Assembly: GCA_045595965.1 (NCBI GenBank)
Contig: JAZOBN010000024.1
Coordinates: forward strand, 1-18,462
DNA from: CAAGNP01 sp045595965
GTDB lineage: Bacteria > Bacteroidota > Bacteroidia > Bacteroidales > UBA932
DNA: 18,462 nucleotides
Direction of reading: 5' to 3'
Below, in pieces: positions 1-6,461 of this stretch. A program made the translations under genes and the position numbers. The notes below the pieces were generated by a model. The model saw only the letters and a list, made by a program, of their open reading frames with translations. It was not told the DNA's origin and searched no databases. Within the stretch, counting starts at the first letter, position 1; the number at the start of each line of letters is the position of its first letter.

Positions 1-1
1 A

Positions 2-379
2 TCAACTGTTGGAAACCTTACAAGACGCCCTGCCGGATTGTGTGTGCACGAATCTGTTTGCGGCCACTGCGCTGTAGTGGAAAAAAGTGGCGATGTTTAC
101 CGTTGTGACCGCTTTGTATTTGACCAGTACAGAATTGGAAATATTATGCACAATAATCTTGAGCAAATGATGGAGAGCAACCGCGCATTTGGCGAGTACA
201 AATTGGAAAGTCTTCCTACTGAATGTTTGCATTGCAGTGTTGCCGACCTTTGTTTTGGAGGGTGTCCCAAAGACCGCATTCTTGAGCAGATGACCATTTA
301 CGGAGTGGAACGCAAGAACTATCTTTGTAAAGGATACAAACAGTTCTTCCAACACGTAAAATCATCGGGAATAGTATAA
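2..379 (+). CDS. Anaerobic sulfatase-maturating enzyme (radical SAM/SPASM), C-terminal part
   Basis: This is the 3' end of a gene entering from the left edge; the frame is open from base 2 to the TAA at 377-379. The visible 125 residues match the SPASM region of anaerobic sulfatase-maturating enzymes, which use radical SAM chemistry to convert an active-site Cys or Ser of sulfatases into formylglycine. Seen directly: a cysteine-rich pattern with CVHESVCGHC, then GDVYRCDRFVF, a GNI motif, CLHCSVADLCFGGCPKDR and a final Cys near the end (KNYLCKGY). These cysteines fit auxiliary iron-sulfur cluster binding. The CxxxCxxC radical SAM motif lies outside the window. No sulfatase is visible here. Its stop codon lies at the boundary with a decayed ComF tail, so this junction may be a recombination point. 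The family call is strong; the substrate is inferred. Confidence 0.85.
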   Translation, partial: STVGNLTRRPAGLCVHESVCGHCAVVEKSGDVYRCDRFVFDQYRIGNIMHNNLEQMMESNRAFGEYKLESLPTECLHCSVADLCFGGCPKDRILEQMTIYGVERKNYLCKGYKQFFQHVKSSGIV

Positions 380-519
380 ACCAAAGGCTGCTGCACCAGA
401 AGCTCCATACAAAAGACTGCATTCTCACTACAGGTGCAACGCTGGAGGCCTGTGCTACTATTCTGGTGGAGGAGTTGGGGTGCAGGGTGAGTATTGCCAC
501 GCTGGCGTATGTGAAGTGA
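376..519 (+). pseudogene. Remnant of ComF-family phosphoribosyltransferase, 3' end only
   Basis: Directly after the sulfatase-maturase, in another frame, about 40 codons read ILTTGATLEACATILVEELG followed by CRVSIATLAYVK and TGA at 517-519. This matches the C-terminal PRPP-binding loop region of ComF-type amidophosphoribosyltransferase-like proteins (usual form: hydrophobic stretch, DD, then TTGAT and LEACA). The acidic pair before TTGAT reads D-C here. The part before it (LLHQKLHTK) is only weakly similar, and there is no start codon or N-terminal half. I read it as the end of a gene whose front was lost, replaced by the sulfatase-maturase. An alternative is a short coincidental match, but the 25-residue agreement makes that unlikely. 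Confidence 0.6.
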
Positions 520-549
520 GATGAGCTTCTGGCCGTCGAATTGTTAACT

Positions 550-629
550 GGCCAAGAAATGGGCTGTTTTTCTGGCCGCGAAAGGTTGATTGGGGACTGC
601 GGCCAAGAAAAGGGCCTTTTTTATGGCCG
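550..629. repeat. Two tandem palindromes of the GGCCAAGAAA type
   Basis: A 29-base palindromic unit occurs at 550-578 and again at 601-629, start to start 51 bases. The copies differ at four positions. Each begins GGCCAAGAAA and ends TTTTT-N-TGGCCG, so each can form a long imperfect hairpin (GGCCA pairing with TGGCC, an A-rich arm pairing with a T-rich arm). A further CTGGCCG lies at 529-535, possibly the end of an older copy. No gene is nearby. They could be mobile palindromic repeats or stacked bidirectional terminators behind the decayed comF. Confidence 0.6.
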
Positions 630-902
630 GCATATGTGGCGTGAGAAAACATCAACTATCAGATAATGCCAAGATATGACTCTATATGTTTAAGTATCTG
701 TTTCCGGATGTTATCTTCTAATGCGGCCTCTAATTCAGACTCTGACTGCGATTCCCTCATTTCATAGTCTGGGTCATCTGGGCACTCTTATATCAGGGAG
801 GATATACCGAACCTATACAGATTCATGTATATACTTCGCCCGAGACCGCTATTTTTCGCACTTTCCCAGCCGAATAAGATTTTCTGTACTTCTTCCTGCG
901 TA

Positions 903-1029
903 GCATCTGTCACGACGCATGGTTTTCCTGGGGATTTTCTTGCGTCGTGGCATAAAAACGGTATTTTACGGCGAAATTGTGTCACGACGCATACTTTTCG
1001 CGGAGATTTTCTTGCGTCGTGGCAGATGC
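903..1029. repeat. Paired hairpin repeat (REP/BIME-like element)
   Basis: A 45-base unit occurs at 908-952 and 980-1024, with 5 differences between copies. Each unit is itself a hairpin: TGTCACGACGCA, a 21-base loop, then TGCGTCGTGGCA. The outer ends extend the symmetry: GCATCTGTCACGACGCA at 903-919 is the near-perfect reverse complement of TGCGTCGTGGCAGATGC at 1013-1029 (one mismatch). The element can therefore form two small hairpins or one 127-base structure. This arrangement resembles the paired repetitive extragenic palindromes known in other bacteria. No transposase is nearby, so any mobility would be in trans. Confidence 0.7.
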
Positions 1030-1295
1030 ATGAAAAAAGAAACTGAAAGAGGTCGCCCGAGAAAGAATCCCAAAATAAAATAGACAGGGAAATAGCTTTG
1101 CGAAAAAGCAGGGAAAAGGATGTCGCAAATAACAATCTGGTCACCTCGGGAGGAAGGTAGGGTTTGCGGAGGACTCCGTTCGCGTCGCTCACTCCGGCCC
1201 CTCCTATAATCTACTTCGCCCAGTTATCGCGGAACTCGTATCTTGCTGGTACCTCCCCCTGCCCGTGTCAGGGGTGGTCATGGAAAACAACAGAA

Positions 1296-1314
1296 GCTGA
1301 CCTTTTGGGTCAGC
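1296..1314 (-). terminator. Candidate terminator of the RRM gene
   Basis: A perfect 7-base-pair stem (GCTGACC / GGTCAGC) with a 5-base loop begins 5 bases after the stop codon of the RRM gene, reading on the minus strand. The tract after the stem on that strand is TTCTGTTGTTTTCC, which is T-rich but interrupted. Confidence 0.6.
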
Positions 1315-1318
1315 CTCT

Positions 1319-1582
1319 TTATTCCTGTGTTTCGGGTTTTGCTGGTCTTTCACTACCAATCGCAACATTTATTGTCCTTCCCATGTGCTCTGTACCGTTA
1401 AGTGCTTCAATTGCTTTCTTGCCATCTTCTTCTGACATTTCAACGAAGCCATAACCTCTTGAACGACGGGTTTCTTTGTTGACGATTATTCTTGCGGCAG
1501 ATACCTCTCCGAATGGTTCAAAAAGGGCGATGAGGTCCTCTTTGCGTGCTCTGAAATTGAGACTTGAAATAAAAATATTCAT
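1319..1582 (-). CDS. Small RNA-binding protein with a single RRM domain
   Basis: An 87-residue protein consisting almost entirely of one RNA recognition motif. RNP2 is visible at residues 3-8 (IFISSL) and RNP1 at 42-49 (RGYGFVEM), with aromatic residues at the RNA-contact positions, followed by a short polar tail rich in Pro, Glu and Lys. Bacteroidota encode several such single-RRM proteins, known there as RNA-binding regulators or chaperones acting in the cytoplasm; the RNA targets of this one cannot be told from sequence. ATG at 1580-1582 is the natural start because RNP2 follows immediately. It has its own candidate promoter (-7 box at 1623-1630) overlapping an inverted repeat, and its own candidate terminator, so it is probably transcribed alone. 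Confidence 0.92.
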   Translation of the reverse strand: MNIFISSLNFRARKEDLIALFEPFGEVSAARIIVNKETRRSRGYGFVEMSEEDGKKAIEALNGTEHMGRTINVAIGSERPAKPETQE

Positions 1583-1584
1583 AA

Positions 1585-1627
1585 TTTGTGCAGAAATTGA
1601 AAATTAATTCAAGTTAACTGCACAAAA
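1585..1627. promoter_or_regulatory. Inverted repeat in front of the RRM gene
   Basis: TTTGTGCAG at 1585-1593 and CTGCACAAA at 1619-1627 form a perfect 9-base inverted repeat with a 25-base spacer. The left arm ends 2 bases before the ATG of the RRM gene; the right arm overlaps its proposed -7 box. This could be an operator, or a leader hairpin if transcription starts further upstream. Confidence 0.45.
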
Positions 1628-1630
1628 TTA
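1623..1630 (-). promoter_or_regulatory. Candidate -7 box for the RRM gene
   Basis: On the minus strand the sequence reads TAATTTTG, an exact match to the Bacteroidota -7 consensus TAnnTTTG. It lies about 40 bases ahead of the ATG and predicts a leader of roughly 30 bases. A clear -33 TTTG is not visible. Confidence 0.5.
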
Positions 1631-1664
1631 TAATAAAAAATTGTTATAAACTAATAAATGATAA

Positions 1665-3101
1665 TTAACATCCGTAACTGCTCCCATCAAAACAGTGGGT
1701 ACAAATCCTCTCTTTAGGTAGGCCAATCGCTTTGACAAGTTCATCTATTGTGCTGAATTTGAGGGATGCAAGATTGAGTTCCTTGCGGATATATTCAACC
1801 ATCTCCTTATATTCTGCTGTATCATTCTTGACATACTTGCCAATATTTTTGTCGTGTGCCCCCTCTTTCATGAGGACAAATCTGCGGGCAATCAGTTCCA
1901 ATGGTGTACGGGTGCTTGAAAAGTTGAGGAACTCGCATGGGTATAGCAGGGGAGGGCAACTTATCCTTACATGGACCTCCTTTGCACCATAATCGTAAAG
2001 GTGCTTTACATTATCCCTCAATTGTGTACCTCTGACTATTGAATCATCGCAAAATACTATCTTTTTCTCCCTGAGCAGTGAGTTGTTGGGGATAAGTTTC
2101 ATTTTTGCAACAAGATTTCTTATGCTCTGGTTGGTAGGGGTAAAACTTCTTGGCCAGGTGGGGGTATATTTCACGACAGCTTTTCTGAAAGGGATTTTTT
2201 TCCCGTTTGAGTAACCTATTGCCATACAGGTCCCTGAATCCGGTATTGAAGATACTACATCGAGTTCTGTCTCATCCCTCTCACCAAGCTGGTGCCCGAG
2301 TGAGTACCTCACATCATCTACATTTATATTTTCGTAATTACTTACAGGGTAGCCGTAGTAGACCCATAAGAATGAGCATATCTGAAGTTTCTCTTTGGGT
2401 TGGACAATGGTCTCTATGCTTTCAGCTGTGAGCTTTACCGCTTCTCCGGGACCGATTATATATTGTTGCTCGTATCCTAAATTTGAGAAACTGCAGGTTT
2501 CAGAGGCAACTGCGTGAGCCATAACCTGGGAGCCTGTTTCGTCCAGGACGAGTTTTCCCCCCACGATCAGTGGTGTCCTGCCGTATAGGTCTCTGGCTGC
2601 AATTATACAATCCTCGGTAAGGAGGAGAAAAGAGCACGAGCCCTTAATTTTCTGTTGTACAATCTCAATCCCCTCTTCGAATGTCTCTCCTTCGGTAATG
2701 AGTTGGGCAATGAGCTCAGATTGGTTTGTCTTACCGGAACTCAATTCGGTGAAATTCTTGTTTTTTGCAAGAATCTCCTTTTCGAGTTCATCTATATTGT
2801 TCACCTTTCCAACTGTTGCAATGGCAAAGCGGCCAAGATGGGAGTTTATAACTATTGGCTGAGGATCAGTATCGCTGATTACACCAATGCCGGAGTTGCC
2901 GGTGTATTTCTCAAGTTCCTGCTCAAATTTTATTCTGAAATATGAACTCTCCAGAGAGTGGATATTGCGGGCAAAGTAACCGTTTCCGTTGTAAACTGCC
3001 ATTCCACCTCTTTTTGTTCCAAGGTGTGAATGGTAATCTGTACCATAAAACAGGTCGCTGGTACATTTTTGAGTCGATATTACTCCAAAGATTCCTCCCA
3101 T
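1665..3101 (-). CDS. PurF-like amidophosphoribosyltransferase paralogue without the catalytic cysteine
   Basis: A 478-residue protein of the class II glutamine amidotransferase plus phosphoribosyltransferase architecture of PurF, which makes phosphoribosylamine from PRPP and glutamine. Seen: the N-terminus is MGGIFG, so position 2, the Cys nucleophile in true PurF, is Gly. The PRPP loop is intact (FCDDSIVRGTQ, residues 350-360). Cysteines matching the iron-sulfur ligands of Bacillus-type PurF are kept: C242, C389 and the C467-x2-C470 pair near the C-terminus. Bacteroidota carry such a paralogue besides their ordinary PurF, so this is a conserved variant rather than a sequencing error. With no nucleophile it should not hydrolyse glutamine by the usual route; an ammonia-dependent or regulatory role is inference. 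ATG at 3099-3101 fits the family start. It lies 52 bases downstream of the comEC-like gene on the same strand. Confidence 0.88.
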   Translation of the reverse strand: MGGIFGVISTQKCTSDLFYGTDYHSHLGTKRGGMAVYNGNGYFARNIHSLESSYFRIKFEQELEKYTGNSGIGVISDTDPQPIVINSHLGRFAIATVGKVNNIDELEKEILAKNKNFTELSSGKTNQSELIAQLITEGETFEEGIEIVQQKIKGSCSFLLLTEDCIIAARDLYGRTPLIVGGKLVLDETGSQVMAHAVASETCSFSNLGYEQQYIIGPGEAVKLTAESIETIVQPKEKLQICSFLWVYYGYPVSNYENINVDDVRYSLGHQLGERDETELDVVSSIPDSGTCMAIGYSNGKKIPFRKAVVKYTPTWPRSFTPTNQSIRNLVAKMKLIPNNSLLREKKIVFCDDSIVRGTQLRDNVKHLYDYGAKEVHVRISCPPLLYPCEFLNFSSTRTPLELIARRFVLMKEGAHDKNIGKYVKNDTAEYKEMVEYIRKELNLASLKFSTIDELVKAIGLPKERICTHCFDGSSYGC

Positions 3102-3126
3102 AGTGAAAATAGTGGTTTATGAAGCG

Positions 3127-3134
3127 CAAAAATA
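3127..3134 (-). promoter_or_regulatory. Candidate -7 box for the PurF-like gene
   Basis: Minus-strand TATTTTTG matches TAnnTTTG exactly and sits in the 52-base gap between the comEC-like and PurF-like genes, about 26 bases ahead of the ATG. No clear -33 element is seen, so read-through from the comEC-like gene remains possible. Confidence 0.4.
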
Positions 3135-3153
3135 GGAAAAAGAACCTTAAAAC

Positions 3154-4218
3154 TTATAAGGATATCGATATTATTTCAACGATAGTGTTCAATATCTCTA
3201 TAAGAGAGAGTAGTAAGGAAGTGAGAAAATCTCCTGCGAAAGGGATTCTGTACAGCATTATTGAGAATGGCGCAATTGACATTATCAGGGATGTGAGTGG
3301 GGTGGTCATTATGTTTGAAACCAGAGACATGAGGGGGAAGGTGCCGAAATAAAAAATGGTCAGTGGTGCCGTAAACAGTTGGCAAGCCACCGAAATGGAG
3401 GTGAGATCCCATATTTTTGTGATGAATGGGATGGAAGGGAGGAGCAGGTCCGCGCTTTTCAGATGTGGATATGCTATCAGTATCCCCAGCATAGCGCTGT
3501 ATGAAAGTTGGAAACTTATTGTGGATGGGGCAGAGGGATTTATCAGCGTTATTATAAGGGAACTTATTGCCAGAGCGTTCAATCCGTTCTTTTCCCGTCT
3601 GACCATCTCTCCAATTTCATATACAGAGGCCATCAGAACTGCTCTGCAGATTGAGGGGGAGGCACCCGTGAACAAGGCATAGAAGATCATCAGGAGAATC
3701 ACAATTGGTCCCTTGATCTTCATTCTTCTGAATATTCCATATATGACTCCGACGTGAAGACCGGATAAAGCGAGAAGATGCATTGTTCCGCTGAATCTGA
3801 ATGCATCTTTAAGCTCTGCAGGTATCCCCCCTTTATCACCTGTTACAAGTGCCTTGAGTATTCCGTTTGCTTTTGGGTCGGATGAAGGGATTATAAGATC
3901 CAGAAATTGGAGGAATTGTCCCCGGTTTGTGGTGAAAAATGGGGAACAGGTGATCTTCTCAATGAAGTGATATCCACCCAGAATTTCCCCTTCTCCCCTG
4001 ATCATCCCCCCGATGATGAAGAATAGTGTCAGGCATATTCTGATGGAGCAACTCCTGCGGAAATATATGATAGTAAGGAGAATTGCTGTCAGCATTGTGG
4101 CTGCTGCACAAAAAATGTGTTCTTCCGATGAGTTGAAAAGTGTAAACAGATACCCGGTAAGGAGGTTTCCGATTATAAAAAAGAATGATAACAAGAATAA
4201 AAAATTCCCTCTCCACAT
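3154..4218 (-). CDS. Short ComEC/Rec2-family membrane protein
   Basis: A very hydrophobic protein of about 354 residues with repeated membrane segments. In its middle it carries FRFSGTMHLLALSGLHVGVIY, which is the hallmark of the ComEC/Rec2 competence domain that forms the inner-membrane channel for incoming single-stranded DNA. Typical ComEC proteins are 600-800 residues with an N-terminal OB-like domain and a C-terminal metallo-beta-lactamase-like nuclease domain. Neither is visible: the protein stops after the membrane part, with no HxHxDH motif. It may be a naturally minimal form or have lost its ends. I chose ATG at 4216-4218 (start MWRGNF); an in-frame TTG at 4225-4227 would add three residues. 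It is divergent from ackA and upstream of the PurF-like gene. Confidence 0.82.
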   Translation of the reverse strand: MWRGNFLFLLSFFFIIGNLLTGYLFTLFNSSEEHIFCAAATMLTAILLTIIYFRRSCSIRICLTLFFIIGGMIRGEGEILGGYHFIEKITCSPFFTTNRGQFLQFLDLIIPSSDPKANGILKALVTGDKGGIPAELKDAFRFSGTMHLLALSGLHVGVIYGIFRRMKIKGPIVILLMIFYALFTGASPSICRAVLMASVYEIGEMVRREKNGLNALAISSLIITLINPSAPSTISFQLSYSAMLGILIAYPHLKSADLLLPSIPFITKIWDLTSISVACQLFTAPLTIFYFGTFPLMSLVSNIMTTPLTSLIMSIAPFSIMLYRIPFAGDFLTSLLLSLIEILNTIVEIISISL

Positions 4219-4232
4219 ACCCTTCAAAAATT

Positions 4233-4261
4233 TTTATGCAAGGTAATAAATCTTTATGCAA
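4233..4261. promoter_or_regulatory. Direct repeat TTTATGCAA in the comEC-ackA divergent region
   Basis: TTTATGCAA occurs at 4233-4241 and again at 4253-4261, exactly 20 bases apart, about two helical turns. The second copy overlaps the proposed -33 region of ackA; the first is just behind the start of the comEC-like gene. The spacing suits a dimeric regulator, but AT-rich DNA makes chance repeats fairly likely. Confidence 0.35.
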
Positions 4262-4285
4262 ATTGGCAGATATTGATTAACTTTG
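4253..4285 (+). promoter_or_regulatory. Candidate promoter of the ackA operon
   Basis: TAACTTTG at 4278-4285 matches the Bacteroidota -7 consensus TAnnTTTG. TTTA at 4253-4256 lies 21 bases upstream, close to the -33 TTTG. The predicted start gives a leader of about 25-30 bases before the ackA ATG. Confidence 0.55.
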
Positions 4286-4318
4286 CTTGAATTTCATTGT
4301 ATATTAACGTAAAATATT

Positions 4319-5524
4319 ATGATTATATTAGTTTTGAATTGTGGAAGTTCTTCCTTGAAATATCAAGTACTTGATATGAAGGATGAAAACAGCAATACTC
4401 TTTTGGCAAAAGGTCTTGTTGAACGTATCGGCCTTGAAGAGGGCGATGTGACACACAGAGCATCAGGTAAGGAAAAATTGGAGATACATAAACCAATTCC
4501 TACACACACTGAAGGTATCAAGGCTGTACTTGATTTGTTGACAGATGAAAAATGGGGAGTGGTAAAATCCCTTTCTGAAATTGACGCAGTAGGCCATCGT
4601 GTGGCTCACGGAGGTGAGACCTTCCCAGTCTCTTGCAAAATCGATGAAGATGTGATTGCGGGAATTGAGAAACTTTGTGAATTGGCCCCACTACATAACC
4701 CTGCAAATCTCTTGGGAATCAGAGCAGTCCAGACACTTATGCCTGAAACTCCACAGGTGGCGGTATTTGATACCTCATTCCACCAGACAATGCCCGATTA
4801 TGCATATATGTATGCAATTCCTTACGAATATTATGAAAAATACAGAACCCGCCGTTACGGTTTCCATGGTACAAGCCATAAGTTTGTAGCAGAGAAAGGG
4901 TGTAAGCTTGCAGGCCTTGATATCAACAATTCGAAGGTGGTTACCTGTCACCTTGGCAACGGTGGTTCAGTTACCGCAGTCCTTAACGGAAAGTCGGTAG
5001 ATACCTCTATGGGTTTTACCCCGGTAGAAGGTGTAGTAATGGGTACACGTTGCGGAAATATTGATGCAGGTCTTGTCACTTTCCTCCAGGAGAAGGAGGG
5101 ACTCGATGCTGACGGTGTAAATAAAGTGCTCAACAAAAAGAGTGGTTTTCTTGGTGTTTCCGGAGTCTCTTCGGATGGCAGGGATATTACAAAGGCTGCA
5201 TCAGAGGGGAATTACAGAGCAGCCCTCTCGCAAGAGATGTTTGCACATAGTGTCAAGAAGTATATCGGTGCTTTCAGTGCTGTTATGGGTGGTCTCGATA
5301 TGATAATCTTCACCGGAGGTATCGGTGAGAACGATTCTGCGGCAAGGGAGAGAGTATGTTCTACCCTTGGTTATCTTGGCGTAGATTTCGATAGTGAGGT
5401 AAATGCGACAATACACGGGGATGATGCAATCCTTACAAAAGAGGGATCTAAAGTGAAAGTTGCTGCAATTGCTACAAATGAAGAGTTGGTTATTGCAACC
5501 GACACAATGAACTTAGTAAAATAA
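4319..5524 (+). CDS. ackA: Acetate kinase
   Basis: A 401-residue cytoplasmic acetate kinase of standard length, converting acetyl-phosphate and ADP to acetate and ATP, the energy-yielding step of acetate fermentation. Motifs seen in order: the N-terminal phosphate-binding NCGSSSLKYQ (residues 7-16), GHRVAHGG, PLHNPANLLGI, the catalytic-region FDTSFH, RYGFHGTSH, CHLGNGGS, MGFTPVEGVVMGTRCGNID, and the nucleotide-binding FTGGIGEND. A conserved Glu lies near the end (ATNEELVIATDT). ATG at 4319 sits at the expected family N-terminus. It is the first gene of a nine-gene plus-strand run; ptb starts 23 bases after its stop. The usual partner phosphotransacetylase (pta) is not adjacent, so acetyl-phosphate must come from elsewhere or from the neighbouring acyltransferase. 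Confidence 0.97.
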   Translation: MIILVLNCGSSSLKYQVLDMKDENSNTLLAKGLVERIGLEEGDVTHRASGKEKLEIHKPIPTHTEGIKAVLDLLTDEKWGVVKSLSEIDAVGHRVAHGGETFPVSCKIDEDVIAGIEKLCELAPLHNPANLLGIRAVQTLMPETPQVAVFDTSFHQTMPDYAYMYAIPYEYYEKYRTRRYGFHGTSHKFVAEKGCKLAGLDINNSKVVTCHLGNGGSVTAVLNGKSVDTSMGFTPVEGVVMGTRCGNIDAGLVTFLQEKEGLDADGVNKVLNKKSGFLGVSGVSSDGRDITKAASEGNYRAALSQEMFAHSVKKYIGAFSAVMGGLDMIIFTGGIGENDSAARERVCSTLGYLGVDFDSEVNATIHGDDAILTKEGSKVKVAAIATNEELVIATDTMNLVK

Positions 5525-5547
5525 ACACATTTAATATCACACGAACT

Positions 5548-6453
5548 ATGATTACAAATTTTGAGCAAATTTTCGAACAACTCCGTTCTAAATCAAAAAA
5601 ACGTCTTGTAGCTGCCTGGGCAGTGGATGATCATACTGTATCAGCTGCTTATCAGGCTGTTAAACTTGGAATCGTGGATGCAACCCTTGTGGGTGATGCA
5701 GATATGATTGCCAAAGTATGTGAAGAGGAGAAGCTGGATGCATCTGTTTTCCAGATTGTAGATGTAAAAGAGGAGCTTAAAGCTATCTCAACAGCAGTCG
5801 ATATGATCAACAACAAAGAGGGTGATATCCTTATGAAAGGTCTTTGCTCTACTGACAAATATATGAGAGCTATCCTTAAGAAAGAGGGTGGTCTTCTACC
5901 TCCAAAGGCAGTCCTTTCACACGTGGCAGTTCTGGAGAGTCCATTCTATCACAAGCTTATGATTATCAGTGATATGGCTGTTATCCCAGCACCAGATTTG
6001 AAACAGAAAGAGGCTATTACCAAGTATGTTGTAAATACAGCCAAGGCTCTTCAGATTGAAAAACCTAAAGTTGCATTTATCGCTGCTACTGAGCAGATGC
6101 TTGCAGGTATGCCTGCTTGTGTTGATGCTGCTATCCTTGCAAAAATGGTGGATAGAGGTCAGATTCCTGGCTGTGTGGCTGACGGTCCTTTGGCACTTGA
6201 TGTGGCTGTTTCTAAAGAGGCTGCTGCTATCAAGAAACTTAAGAGTGAAGTTGCCGGAGATGCAGACTGCTTTGTTTTCCCTAACATCGAATCTGCAAAC
6301 GTATTCTACAAAGTAAATTCACAGATGTGTAAAGGTGTAAAACAATCGGCTATGGTAGCTGGTGCGAAAGCTCCATGTGTCCTTTCAAGTCGTGCTGACA
6401 GCATCGAAACCAAATTGAATTCAATTGCTCTTGCAGCTCTAACCGCTAAATAG
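5548..6453 (+). CDS. ptb: Phosphate butyryltransferase
   Basis: A 301-residue enzyme of the phosphate acetyl/butyryltransferase family, moving butyryl (or a similar short acyl) from CoA to phosphate. Length and pattern match Ptb rather than Pta: LVAAWAVDDHTVSAAYQAVKLGI near the N-terminus, MKGLCSTDKYMRAIL, a central ALSHVA-like strand (AVLSHVAVLE), ADGPLALDVAVS and a C-terminal PNIESANVFYK. Butyrate kinase follows 8 bases later, the classic ptb-buk pair that yields ATP from butyryl-CoA. In Bacteroidota such pairs may also handle isobutyryl- or isovaleryl-CoA from amino acid breakdown; substrate preference cannot be told here. The position between ackA and buk suggests one transcript for all three acid-forming enzymes. 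Confidence 0.93.
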   Translation: MITNFEQIFEQLRSKSKKRLVAAWAVDDHTVSAAYQAVKLGIVDATLVGDADMIAKVCEEEKLDASVFQIVDVKEELKAISTAVDMINNKEGDILMKGLCSTDKYMRAILKKEGGLLPPKAVLSHVAVLESPFYHKLMIISDMAVIPAPDLKQKEAITKYVVNTAKALQIEKPKVAFIAATEQMLAGMPACVDAAILAKMVDRGQIPGCVADGPLALDVAVSKEAAAIKKLKSEVAGDADCFVFPNIESANVFYKVNSQMCKGVKQSAMVAGAKAPCVLSSRADSIETKLNSIALAALTAK

Positions 6454-6461
6454 TCAATATT

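Larger units (their letters stand above)
520..1250. other. Gene-poor region with repeats
   Basis: No reading frame here has a recognisable product. The longer frames (for example minus 788-1192 and plus 825-1046) run straight through the hairpin repeats and translate them as a duplicated CHDARKSP-like peptide, so I treat them as spurious. A minus-strand open stretch from 787 to the TGA at 659-661 has gene-like composition (contains ESELEAALEDNIRKQILKHI) but no gene context. A small palindrome (TATACA, 6-base loop, TGTATA) sits at 814-831. Just beyond this region another hairpin (CCCCTG at 1256-1261, CAGGGG at 1269-1274) lies between it and the RRM gene. Confidence 0.6.

Noticed and set aside
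908..1024. Possible CRISPR array
   Set aside because: Only two units, each a hairpin with a conserved rather than unique middle part, and no cas genes nearby.
788..1192. 134-residue minus-strand reading frame
   Set aside because: It reads straight through both hairpin repeats and its internal peptide duplication is just the repeat translated; no promoter, family or codon pattern supports a gene.
1164..1454. 96-residue plus-strand frame over the RRM gene
   Set aside because: It overlaps a clear RRM gene on the other strand and has no recognisable domain.
5548..6453. Annotation as phosphotransacetylase (Pta)
   Set aside because: The length and motifs fit phosphate butyryltransferase better, and butyrate kinase follows directly; acetyl activity is possible but not the best name.
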